Positions 8,052-16,548 of a stretch of DNA of 64,000 bases are shown here, in pieces. This DNA comes from Streptomyces kaniharaensis. Lineage in GTDB: Bacteria > Actinomycetota > Actinomycetes > Streptomycetales > Streptomycetaceae. Every line of letters starts with the position of its first letter. Position 1 is the first letter of the stretch. The stretch is taken from positions 4,040,001 to 4,104,000 of the forward strand of contig NZ_WBOF01000001.1 of NCBI RefSeq assembly GCF_009569385.1. Reading direction: 5' to 3'. Below the pieces are notes generated by a model, which made no database searches, was not told the DNA's origin, and saw nothing but the letters and a program-made list of their open reading frames with translations. Both the position numbers and the translations under genes were made by a program.

Positions 8052-9077
8052 ATGCGCATCGGTGTTCTGACGAGCGGCGGCGACTGCCCCGGCCTCAACG
8101 CGGTGATCCGCTCCGTGGTGCACCGGGGCACCGATGTGCACGGCGACGAGATCGTCGGCATCCTGGACGGCTTCCTCGGCCTGATCGAGGGCCGCACCCG
8201 CCCGGTCTCGCACGACGACGTCACCGGCCTGCTCACCCTCGGCGGCACCATCCTCGGCTCGGCCCGGGTGCAGCGCGACCGGATCGCCTGGGCGGTGGAG
8301 AACGCCCAGACGCTCGCCCGGGACATCGGCATCGACGCGCTGATCGCGATCGGCGGCGAGGGCACGCTGACCGCCGCCAAGCTGTTCAGCGACGCCGGAC
8401 TGCCGGTGGTCGGGGTGCCGAAGACCATCGACAACGACATCGACGCGACCGACGTCACCTTCGGCTTCGATACCGCGGTACACGTCGCGACCGAGGCGAT
8501 CGACCGGCTGAAGACCACCGCCGAGTCCCACCAGCGCGTCATGGTCGTCGAGTTGATGGGCCGTCACACCGGCTGGATCACCCTCGCCGCGGGCATGGCC
8601 GGCGGTGCGCACGGCGTCCTGATCCCGGAGAAGCCCTTCGACATCGAGGCGGTGGCCCGGATGGTCGAGGACCGCTTCGCGCGCGGCAAGAAGTTCGCCA
8701 TCATCGCCGTCGCCGAGGGCGCCGCCCCGCTGCCCGGCACCATGCGCTTCGACCACGGCGACGTCGACCGGTTCGGGCACCGCACCTTCGGCGGCATCGG
8801 CAACCGGCTCGCCCACGAGCTGGAGAACCTGCTCGGCAAGGAGGCCCGCCCGGTCATCCTCGGCCATACCCAGCGCGGTGGCACCCCGACCGCCCGGGAC
8901 CGGGTGCTCGCCACCCGCTTCGGCTGGCACGCGGTGGAGGCCGTGCACAAGGGTGCGTTCGGACACTTCACCGCGCTGCGCCGCAACGCCGTCGAGCTGG
9001 TGCCGATCGCCGACGCGGTGACCCGGCTCAAGACCGTGCCGGCGGACCGCTGGGCGGAATCGGAAGCCGTGCTCTGA
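8052..9077 (+). CDS. pfkA: ATP-dependent 6-phosphofructokinase
   Basis: A 341-residue PfkA-type enzyme phosphorylating fructose-6-phosphate. The first residues MRIGVLTSGGDCPGLN form the ATP loop, followed by IGGEGTL and the catalytic VPKTIDNDI. In this clade (actinobacterial group III), glycine after GGE favours ATP over pyrophosphate, whereas aspartate there marks PPi-dependent enzymes; the lysine in PKTIDND is shared by both. MGRHTGWITL and GHTQRGGTPTARDR are further signatures. ATG 8052 is preceded by GCGGAAGAG. The gene sits between thiL and thiD, breaking a thiamine pair. Confidence 0.95.
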   Translation: MRIGVLTSGGDCPGLNAVIRSVVHRGTDVHGDEIVGILDGFLGLIEGRTRPVSHDDVTGLLTLGGTILGSARVQRDRIAWAVENAQTLARDIGIDALIAIGGEGTLTAAKLFSDAGLPVVGVPKTIDNDIDATDVTFGFDTAVHVATEAIDRLKTTAESHQRVMVVELMGRHTGWITLAAGMAGGAHGVLIPEKPFDIEAVARMVEDRFARGKKFAIIAVAEGAAPLPGTMRFDHGDVDRFGHRTFGGIGNRLAHELENLLGKEARPVILGHTQRGGTPTARDRVLATRFGWHAVEAVHKGAFGHFTALRRNAVELVPIADAVTRLKTVPADRWAESEAVL

Positions 9078-9101
9078 AACGCGCGGAGGTAGGTTGACCA
9101 C

Positions 9102-9929
<828 letters not shown>

Positions 9930-9937
9930 AACACGTG

Positions 9938-9961
9938 TGGGCGGGCCCGAGGGCCCGCCCA
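9938..9961 (+). terminator. Terminator after thiD
   Basis: Perfect 11-bp arms (9938-9948 and 9951-9961), GC-rich with a 2-nt apex, begin 8 nt after the thiD stop. Confidence 0.75.
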
Positions 9962-10007
9962 TCACGATGTCGGTCCGGACGATGCCGGTCAGATGAGTCC
10001 GGAAAAC

Positions 10008-10045
10008 AGCGATGCCGGTCCATCCGAGGATGAACCGGCATCGCT
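10008..10045 (-). terminator. Intrinsic terminator after rpmB
   Basis: Perfect 12-bp arms (10008-10019 and 10034-10045). Read on the reverse strand the stem is followed by GTTTT, a classical rho-independent layout for rpmB, which ends 27 nt before it. Confidence 0.8.
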
Positions 10046-10071
10046 GGAGGACCGGCATGCCGATCTGCGCG

Positions 10072-10257
10072 TCAGCGCGAGACCTTACCGGCCTTGATGC
10101 ACGAGGTGCAGACGTTGAGCCGCTTCGGCGTCCGCCCGATCACAGCGCGCACCGTCTGGATGTTGGGGTTCCAACGACGGCGGGTACGGCGGTGCGAGTG
10201 GGAGATGTTGTTGCCGAAGCCCGGCCCCTTGCCGCAGACGTCGCAGTTGGCAGCCAC
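10072..10257 (-). CDS. rpmB: 50S ribosomal protein L28 (zinc-ribbon form)
   Basis: A 61-residue L28. CDVCGK near the N-terminus and CTSC near the C-terminus form the four-cysteine zinc ribbon, so this is the C+ paralogue used when zinc is available, not the zinc-free type induced by zinc starvation. HSHRRTRRRWNPNIQ and TPKRLNVC are typical of L28. I start at GTG 10257, which has GGAG at an 8-nt spacing and gives the usual length; an in-frame GTG three codons earlier overlaps that Shine-Dalgarno. Confidence 0.95.
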   Translation of the reverse strand: MAANCDVCGKGPGFGNNISHSHRRTRRRWNPNIQTVRAVIGRTPKRLNVCTSCIKAGKVSR

Positions 10258-10558
10258 AGGAGTCACTCCAAGACTTCAGAAATCACTTACGTTCGAAAAC
10301 CCGAAGGGCCACCGGGACACTCACGTGAACCGGAGCGGACCAAAGGGTGAGCCCGGAACTGTTCCAGGCAACCGGAAGAGCATACAACGCTTGCTCCCGT
10401 TCAACGAAACTACCATGACCGGCCGGGTGAGTGCTCCGGTCGCCGGTCCGGGCGGCCCCTCCCGGCCCCCGATAACCTGCCGGTATCACCCCTCGTCGCT
10501 GCCCTGAATGTGCTGCTGCCCCTCAGGCCGCCGCGGCGTTCCATCCGGAGGAGACCTG
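10258..10558. other. Divergent intergenic region between rpmB and the DAK-domain gene
   Basis: A 301-bp stretch with no gene. It should hold the rpmB promoter on the reverse strand and that of the DAK gene on the forward strand, but I could not fix clear -35/-10 pairs. It contains an 11-bp perfect palindrome, GGAACTGTTCC at 10355-10365. Confidence 0.5.
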
Positions 10559-12190
10559 GTGCTGCACACGCTCGACGCCCCGGCCGTGCGCACCTGGTGC
10601 CAGCTCGCCCTGCGCGCGCTCGGCCAGGCGCGCGAGGAGATCGACGCGCTCAACGTCTTCCCCGTCCCGGACGGCGACACCGGCACCAACCTCTACCTGA
10701 CCGTCGAGTCCGCCGCCGCCGAGGTGGAGAGCCGCTTCGCCGACCCCTCCGCCGAACCGGCGCCGGGCCTGGCCGACGCGGTCCGGGCGATGGCCCGCGG
10801 TGCGCTGGTCGGCGCCCGCGGCAACTCCGGGGTGATCCTCGCCCAGTGGCTGCGCGGCACCGCCGAGACGCTCGCCGAGGGCGGCGGCGCCGACCAGCTG
10901 CGGGCCGCCCTGCAGCGGGCCGCCGAGTCCGCGTACCAGGCCGTCGCCGAACCGGTCGAGGGCACGCTGCTGACCGTCGCCCGGGTCGCCGCCCGGGAGG
11001 CCGTCCGGGCCGGGGACGGGCTCGCGCAGGTCGCCGACACCGCCTACCGGGCCGCCCGGGACGCACTGCGCCACACCCCCGAACAGCTCGCCGTCCTGGC
11101 CGAGAACGGTGTCGTGGACGCCGGCGGGCGCGGACTGGTGGCCGTCCTCGGCGCGCTCGCCGACGCCGTCACCGGGCAGCAGCCGATGGGCCCGGTCGCC
11201 CTGCGCGGGGACGTCCGGGCCGTCGAGAGCTGCGAGGTGCACGCCCGGCCGCCCGGCCCCGGCCACCCCGCCTTCGAGGTCATCTACCTGCTGGACGCGC
11301 CCGACGACGCCCTGCCCGCACTGCGCGAGCGGCTCGGCGGGCTCGGCGACTCGCTCGTGATCGGCGGCGGCGACGGCCTGTGGAACGTGCACGTCCACGT
11401 GGACGACGCGGGCGCCGCGGTGGAGGCCGGGGTCGTGGCCGGGCGGCCGCACCAGATCCGGATCACCCACTTCGCCGAGGCCGCCGCCCGGGCCGGTACC
11501 GCCGCCGAGTCCGGCGAACGCGAGGAGCGGGCCCGCGCGGTGCTCTCCGTGGTGTGCGGCGAGGGCCTCGCCGAACTCTGCGAACAGGCCGGCGCCGTCG
11601 TGCTCCGGGCCGACCCGGACCGCGCGCCGGCCAGCGCCGAACTCGCCGCCGCCGTCCGCCGGTCGGCCGCGCGCGAGGTCGTGCTGCTGCTCAACGACCC
11701 CGAACTGCGCGCCGCCGCCGGGGCCGCCGCCGACCAGCTCCGCGAGGAGGGCGTGCGGATCGCCGTCCTGCCCACCCGCTCGCCGGTGCAGGGGCTGGCG
11801 GCGCTCGCGGTACACGAGACGGGGCGCCGCTTCGACGAGGACGTGGTCGCCATGACCTCCGCCGCCGGGGCCACCCGGTACGCCGAACTCGCCGTCGCCG
11901 AGGGGGAGTCCTGGACGATGGCCGGGGTCTGCCAGGCCGGGGACGTGCTCGGCCTGATCGACGGCGACGTCGCGGTGATCGGCGCCGGGCTCGCCGAGGT
12001 CGGGGCGAGCGTGCTGGACCGGATGCTCGGCGCGGGCGGCGAACTCGTCACCCTGATCCTCGGCGACGGCTCCGACGAGGCGCTCGCCGACCACCTGATC
12101 GCGCACGCCCGCCACCACCGGCCCGAGGTCGACGCGGTGGTCTTCCACGGCGGGCAGGAGTCCGCTCCGCTGCTCATCGGGGTGGAGTGA
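10559..12190 (+). CDS. DAK/FakA-like phosphatase-kinase domain protein
   Basis: A 543-residue protein of the dihydroxyacetone-kinase-like family. The DhaL ATP-binding domain (residues 1 to about 200) starts NVFPVPDGDTGTNLYLT, whose DGDTGTN carries the Mg-chelating aspartates, and has a GARGNSGVILAQ loop. The rest matches the middle and C-terminal (DegV-interacting) regions of fatty-acid kinase FakA/VakA. Firmicute FakA works with FakB to phosphorylate fatty acids; the actinobacterial role is not settled. GTG 10559 follows GGAGGAG. It is the usual neighbour upstream of recG in bacteria, and the 65-bp gap here contains a separate recG promoter candidate. Confidence 0.85.
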   Translation: MLHTLDAPAVRTWCQLALRALGQAREEIDALNVFPVPDGDTGTNLYLTVESAAAEVESRFADPSAEPAPGLADAVRAMARGALVGARGNSGVILAQWLRGTAETLAEGGGADQLRAALQRAAESAYQAVAEPVEGTLLTVARVAAREAVRAGDGLAQVADTAYRAARDALRHTPEQLAVLAENGVVDAGGRGLVAVLGALADAVTGQQPMGPVALRGDVRAVESCEVHARPPGPGHPAFEVIYLLDAPDDALPALRERLGGLGDSLVIGGGDGLWNVHVHVDDAGAAVEAGVVAGRPHQIRITHFAEAAARAGTAAESGEREERARAVLSVVCGEGLAELCEQAGAVVLRADPDRAPASAELAAAVRRSAAREVVLLLNDPELRAAAGAAADQLREEGVRIAVLPTRSPVQGLAALAVHETGRRFDEDVVAMTSAAGATRYAELAVAEGESWTMAGVCQAGDVLGLIDGDVAVIGAGLAEVGASVLDRMLGAGGELVTLILGDGSDEALADHLIAHARHHRPEVDAVVFHGGQESAPLLIGVE

Positions 12191-12224
12191 GCCGCGCCCG
12201 TTCCCGCCCGGTGTGAGACCCGGT

Positions 12225-12247
12225 TTGTCGGTCCCGTGGTGTAAACA
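12225..12247 (+). promoter_or_regulatory. Candidate RecA-independent DNA-damage promoter (PafBC-type) upstream of recG
   Basis: TTGTCGGTC (12225-12233), 8 bp, then TAAACA (12242-12247). The published actinobacterial RecA-NDp/PafBC motif is tTGTCRgtg-N8-TAnnnT. This site matches the TTGTCRGT half fully, the N8 spacing exactly and the TA of the -10. The -10 ends 8 nt before the recG ATG. Confidence 0.5.
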
Positions 12248-12255
12248 GGGGCCTG

Positions 12256-14484
12256 ATGGGCGCTCTCGACGAACCACTGACCAAGCTCGTCGGCGACCGC
12301 ACCGCGAAGGTGCTCGCCGACAGTCTCAAGCTGCGCACGGTCGGGGACCTGCTGCACCACTACCCGCGCCGCTACGTCGAACGCGGCCAGCTCACCAGCC
12401 TGGACGAGCTGGAGATCGACGAGCACGTCACCGTGCTGGCCCGGATCGAGAAGGTCACCCTGATCCCGTTCCGGGGCCGCAAGGGCGACCGGCTGGAGGT
12501 CGTCGTCACCGACGGCCGCAGCCGGCTCTCGCTGGTCTTCTTCAACCAGGGCTGGCGGCAGAAGGAGCTCAGGGCCGGCGCCCAGGGCCTGTTCGCGGGC
12601 AAGGTCGGCGTCTTCAACCGCACCCGCCAGCTCGTCTCGCCCGACTACCAGCTGCTCGACGAGGACTCCGACTCCGACGCCGCCCGGCAGTTCGCGGGCC
12701 GGCTCATCCCGGTCTACGGCGCCAGCGCCCAGATGCCCAGCTGGAAGCTGTCGATCTGCATCGAGACCGCCCTCACCAAGCACCTGGCCGACGTCGGCGA
12801 ACCGCTGCCCGCCGAACTGCGCGAGCGGCACGGGCTGATCCCGCTGCCCGAGGCCCTGGAACTGATCCACCGCCCGCGCAGCCAGGCCGACCGCGAGCGC
12901 GCCCAGAGCCGGCTGCGCTGGGACGAGGCCTTCGTCCTCCAGGTCGCCCTCGCCCGGCGCCGGGCCGCCGAGTCCGCGCTGCCCGCCGTCCCGCGCAAGG
13001 CCCGTGAAGGCGGCCTGCTGGACGCCTTCGACGCCCGCCTGCCGTTCACCCTCACCGAGGGGCAGCAGAAGGTGTCCGCCGAGATCACCGCCGACCTGGC
13101 CGGCGAGCACCCGATGCACCGGCTGCTCCAGGGCGAGGTCGGCTCCGGCAAGACCCTGGTCGCGCTGCGTGCCATGCTCGCCGTGGTCGACGCGGGCGGC
13201 CAGGCCGTCCTGCTCGCGCCCACCGAGGTGCTCGCCCAGCAGCACCACCGCTCGATCGTCGAGATGATGGGCGACCTCGCCGAGGGCGGCATGCTCGGCG
13301 GCTCCGACCTCGGCACCCGGGTGGTGCTGCTCACCGGCTCGATGGGCGTCCCGGCCCGCCGCCAGGCCCTGCTCGACATGGCCTGCGGGGACGCCGGCAT
13401 CGCCATCGGCACCCACGCGCTGATCGAGGACAAGGTCCAGTTCCAGGACCTCGGCCTGGTCGTGGTCGACGAGCAGCACCGCTTCGGCGTCGAGCAGCGC
13501 GACGCACTGCGCGCCAAGGGCGAGCAGCCGCCGCACCTGCTGGTGATGACCGCCACCCCGATCCCGCGCACCGTCGCGATGACCGTCTTCGGGGACCTGG
13601 AGACCTCCGTCCTGGACCAGCTGCCGGCCGGCCGCTCGCCGATCTCCACCCACGTCGTCCCCGCGGTGGAGAAGCCCAACTTCCTCACCCGGGCCTGGGA
13701 ACGGGTCCGCGAGGAGGTCGCCAAGGGCCACCAGGCCTACGTGGTCTGCCCCCGGATCGGGGACGAGGAGCCCGCCGCCCCTTCGAAGGGCGATCCGAAG
13801 AAGAAGCGCCGGGCGAGCGAGGAGGACCTGGAGGACATCGCCGACCTCGGCGCCGAGAGCGACGAACGGCGGCCCCCGCTCTCGGTGGTGGAGACGGCCG
13901 AGAAGCTGGTCAAGGGCCCGCTGGACGGCCTGCGGGTGGAGATCCTGCACGGCCGGCTCGCCCCGGACGCCAAGGACGAGGTGATGCGCCGGTTCGCGGC
14001 CGGCGAGGTGGACGTCCTGGTCGCCACCACCGTCATCGAGGTCGGCGTCAACGTCCCCAACTCCACCGCGATGGTCATCATGGACGCCGACCGCTTCGGC
14101 GTCTCCCAGCTGCACCAGCTGCGCGGCCGGGTCGGCCGCGGCAGCGCGGCGGGTCTGTGCCTGCTGGTCACCGACATGCCCGCGGGCAGCGCCGCCCGGG
14201 CCCGGCTGGACGCGGTGGCCGCCACGCTGGACGGCTTCGAGCTGTCCCGGATCGACCTCGAACAGCGCCGCGAGGGCGACGTGCTGGGCCAGGCGCAGTC
14301 CGGCGTGAAGTCCTCGCTCAAGGTGCTCTCGGTGCTGGAGGACGAGGAGGTCATCGTCACCGCCCGGGCCGAGGCCACCCGGCTGGTCGCCGAGGACCCG
14401 GACCTGGCCGGACACCCGGAGCTACGCACCGCGCTGGAGAGCCTGCTCGACGAGGACCGGGCGGCCTACATGGAGAAGGGCTGA
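12256..14484 (+). CDS. recG: ATP-dependent DNA helicase RecG
   Basis: A 742-residue helicase that regresses stalled replication forks and migrates Holliday junctions. An N-terminal wedge OB-fold (about residues 50-170) precedes the two RecA-like domains: Walker A LLQGEVGSGKTLVAL, motif II VVVDEQHRFGVEQR (DEQH), motif III VMTATPIPRT, and the motif VI region QLRGRVGRGSAAGLC. An acidic-basic insertion (SKGDPKKKRRASEEDLEDI) near residue 515 lies between motifs IV and V, a length typical of Streptomyces RecG. ATG 12256 has only a weak AGGGG upstream, so the transcript may be nearly leaderless. Confidence 0.96.
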   Translation: MGALDEPLTKLVGDRTAKVLADSLKLRTVGDLLHHYPRRYVERGQLTSLDELEIDEHVTVLARIEKVTLIPFRGRKGDRLEVVVTDGRSRLSLVFFNQGWRQKELRAGAQGLFAGKVGVFNRTRQLVSPDYQLLDEDSDSDAARQFAGRLIPVYGASAQMPSWKLSICIETALTKHLADVGEPLPAELRERHGLIPLPEALELIHRPRSQADRERAQSRLRWDEAFVLQVALARRRAAESALPAVPRKAREGGLLDAFDARLPFTLTEGQQKVSAEITADLAGEHPMHRLLQGEVGSGKTLVALRAMLAVVDAGGQAVLLAPTEVLAQQHHRSIVEMMGDLAEGGMLGGSDLGTRVVLLTGSMGVPARRQALLDMACGDAGIAIGTHALIEDKVQFQDLGLVVVDEQHRFGVEQRDALRAKGEQPPHLLVMTATPIPRTVAMTVFGDLETSVLDQLPAGRSPISTHVVPAVEKPNFLTRAWERVREEVAKGHQAYVVCPRIGDEEPAAPSKGDPKKKRRASEEDLEDIADLGAESDERRPPLSVVETAEKLVKGPLDGLRVEILHGRLAPDAKDEVMRRFAAGEVDVLVATTVIEVGVNVPNSTAMVIMDADRFGVSQLHQLRGRVGRGSAAGLCLLVTDMPAGSAARARLDAVAATLDGFELSRIDLEQRREGDVLGQAQSGVKSSLKVLSVLEDEEVIVTARAEATRLVAEDPDLAGHPELRTALESLLDEDRAAYMEKG

Positions 14485-14505
14485 GGGGCCCTCACGGACC
14501 CCGGA

Positions 14506-14528
14506 TTGTCAGACCCCCGCGAGAGAAT
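14506..14528 (+). promoter_or_regulatory. Second candidate PafBC-type damage promoter, upstream of the HTH gene
   Basis: TTGTCAGAC (14506-14514), 8 bp, then GAGAAT (14523-14528), against the consensus tTGTCRgtg-N8-TAnnnT. The upstream half matches at TTGTCAG and the spacing is exact; the -10 lacks the first T. A small hairpin (arms ACGCACC and GGTGCGT near 14540-14559) lies in the leader. Confidence 0.35.
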
Positions 14529-14588
14529 GAAGGTGTTCAGGACGCACCCTCAAGGTGCGTACCTGGCGCGACACTTGGGGGTCCTGCC

Positions 14589-15122
14589 ATGGCATTCCGT
14601 CATCTCAACGAGCTCCCGCTCGGCGACAAGGTCTTCCGGATCGAACTCGCCAGCGACGACGACCGCGAGGTCACCCTCACCCTGACCGGCTGGCGCGAGG
14701 GGGCGGCCGCCGCGCCGCTCGCCTCGGGCAAGCTCCGCCTGCCGGTCGAGGACGTCGCCTCGCTGCGGATCGCGCTCAACCGCGCGCTGCGGGCGCTGGC
14801 GATCGTCGCCGACGTCGCCGAGCCCATCCCCGACCGTGACGTGCTGCGCGAGCTGTACCCCGGCCACGGCGCCCCCTGGGTGCCGCAGCACGAGGAGGAG
14901 CTGGTCCGGCGGTTCCACGACGGCGAGACCGTCGCCCGGATCGCCGCCCGCTTCGGCCGTACGCCCGACTCCGTCCGCACCAAGCTGCGCGAGCTCGGGC
15001 ACGACCCGCGCCGCCCCGAGTTCTGCCCGCCCGACGGCTGCCTGTCGTGGTCCCGGTACGCCTCGCCGGCCCTGCTCGGTGCCGCCGTCCCGGCCCAGTC
15101 CGCGGGCGCCGAGGCGAGCTGA
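14589..15122 (+). CDS. Conserved actinobacterial protein with a C-terminal helix-turn-helix
   Basis: A 177-residue protein. Residues 1-80 form a hydrophobic/acidic domain with no motif I recognise. Residues about 95-135 (EELVRRFHDGETVARIAARFGRTPDSVRTKLRELG) are a homeodomain-like helix-turn-helix of the kind that recognises sigma-70 region 4 or resolvase-type sites. It lies 104 bp downstream of recG and carries its own damage-type promoter candidate. It could be a DNA-binding regulator. Function unknown. Confidence 0.7.
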   Translation: MAFRHLNELPLGDKVFRIELASDDDREVTLTLTGWREGAAAAPLASGKLRLPVEDVASLRIALNRALRALAIVADVAEPIPDRDVLRELYPGHGAPWVPQHEEELVRRFHDGETVARIAARFGRTPDSVRTKLRELGHDPRRPEFCPPDGCLSWSRYASPALLGAAVPAQSAGAEAS

Positions 15123-15222
15123 GACCGTGAGCCCCGTGGGCCCCGCCGATCCACCGGTGGGGGCCCACGGGCGCGGCGCCGTATAGCGTGGTCGGGCAGC
15201 GACGAAAGGACCTCCCACCACC

Positions 15223-15807
15223 ATGACCCGCGTGATCGCCGGGGCGGCCGGCGGCCGCCGGCTGGCCGTACCGCCAGGCCGGGGCACCCGCCCGACCTCC
15301 GACAAGGCCCGTGAGGCGATGTTCTCCACCCTGGAGGCGCTGCGCGGCACCTTGCACGGGGCCCGGATGCTCGACCTGTTCGGCGGATCGGGCGCGGTCG
15401 GCCTGGAGGCGCTGTCCCGCGGCGCCGAGCACGTCCTCCTGGTCGAGGCGGACGGCCAGGCGGCCCGGGTGATCCGCGAGAACGTCCGGACGATCGGTCT
15501 GCCCGGCGCGGAGCTGAAGGCCGCCAGGGCCGAGAAGGTGATCGCCGGGCCGCCCCCGCAGACCCCGTACGACCTGGTCTTCCTCGACCCGCCGTACGTC
15601 GTCACGGACGACGAGGTGCGCGAGATGCTGATCACACTCCTGGCCGGGGGCTGGCTCGCGGAGGACGCACTCGTCACCGTGGAGCGCAGCACCCGCGGCG
15701 GCGAGTTCGGCTGGCCCGAGGGCTTCGAGGTGCTGCGCTCCCGCCGCTACGGCGAGGGCACGCTCTGGTACGGTCGCGCCGCCGCCGAGGCCCGCCAACA
15801 CCCCTGA
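15223..15807 (+). CDS. rsmD: 16S rRNA (guanine966-N2)-methyltransferase RsmD
   Basis: At 194 residues it has family length. MTRVIAGAAGGRRLAVP and RPTSDKAREAMFSTLE are the N-terminal RsmD blocks. LDLFGGSGAVGLEALSRGA binds S-adenosylmethionine, and VFLDPPYV is the catalytic DPPY motif of N2-guanine methylation. It starts at ATG 15223 behind GAAAGGACC. Next comes coaD 53 bp away, the common rsmD-coaD pairing. Confidence 0.95.
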   Translation: MTRVIAGAAGGRRLAVPPGRGTRPTSDKAREAMFSTLEALRGTLHGARMLDLFGGSGAVGLEALSRGAEHVLLVEADGQAARVIRENVRTIGLPGAELKAARAEKVIAGPPPQTPYDLVFLDPPYVVTDDEVREMLITLLAGGWLAEDALVTVERSTRGGEFGWPEGFEVLRSRRYGEGTLWYGRAAAEARQHP

Positions 15808-15860
15808 CCGGGCCGAGGAGGCCCGCAGCACCCGTCACCCCACGAGGGAGCATCCACGCC

Positions 15861-16352
15861 ATGCGCCGCGCCGTCTGCCCCGGATCGTTCGACCCGATCA
15901 CCAACGGTCATCTCGACATCATCGAGCGGGCCTCGAAGCTGTACGACGTGGTGCACGTCGCGGTGGCGGTCAACCGGAACAAGCAGGGCATGTTCACCAT
16001 CGAGGAGCGGATCGCCCTGATCGAGGAGGTCACGGCGCCCTACGGGAACATCGTGGTCGAGTCGCACCTCGGCCTGCTGGTGGACTTCTGCCGGGACCGC
16101 GGGATCCCGGCGATCGTCAAGGGGCTGCGCGCCGTCAGCGACTTCGACTACGAGCTGCAGATGGCCCAGATGAACCACGGGCTGACGGGCGTCGAGACGC
16201 TCTTCGTGCCGACCTCGCCGACGTACAGCTTCCTGTCCTCCACGCTGGTCAAGGAGGTCGCCTCGTACGGGGGCGACGTCTCGCACCTGCTGCCCGAGGT
16301 GGTGCACCGCCGGCTGGTCGAGCGGATCGCGGAGCGCAAGGCCCAGCAGTAG
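15861..16352 (+). CDS. coaD: Phosphopantetheine adenylyltransferase
   Basis: A 163-residue nucleotidyltransferase making dephospho-CoA from 4'-phosphopantetheine and ATP. GSFDPITNGHLDII contains the T/HxGH active-site motif; RDRGIPAIVKGLRAVSDFDYELQMA and SPTYSFLSSTLVKEVASYGGDVS hold the substrate residues and the ISSTxxR-like loop. Start ATG 15861 follows GAGGGAGC. Likely in one operon with rsmD. Confidence 0.96.
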   Translation: MRRAVCPGSFDPITNGHLDIIERASKLYDVVHVAVAVNRNKQGMFTIEERIALIEEVTAPYGNIVVESHLGLLVDFCRDRGIPAIVKGLRAVSDFDYELQMAQMNHGLTGVETLFVPTSPTYSFLSSTLVKEVASYGGDVSHLLPEVVHRRLVERIAERKAQQ

Positions 16353-16548
16353 CACCGGTTGTCCGTTTCTGCCGGTTCGTCACGGTTCGTCAGCTTTCCT
16401 TGGCGTCCCCGGAGGCCTGGTCCTGGCCGGGCGTTGTGACCCCGCCCCGCAGTGGTCGTACAGTCTGTATCCCTGCCCTGCGGTGAGGTCCACCGCGCCG
16501 GGCCTGCCTCCGCCGGACCGTCGGCGGCACACGGAAAGACGAAGCCCC

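Noticed and set aside
8052..9101. TPP riboswitch near thiL/thiD
   Set aside because: No CUGAGA/THI-box-like sequence or matching fold is visible upstream of thiL, and the pfkA-thiD gap is only 24 bp.
10355..10365. GGAACTGTTCC palindrome as an SOS box
   Set aside because: It does not match the actinobacterial CGAAC-N4-GTTCG LexA site, and the neighbouring genes are not SOS genes.
11284..14415. A 1043-codon reverse frame antisense to recG
   Set aside because: The recG product has all helicase motifs on the forward strand; the reverse frame is a GC-skew shadow.
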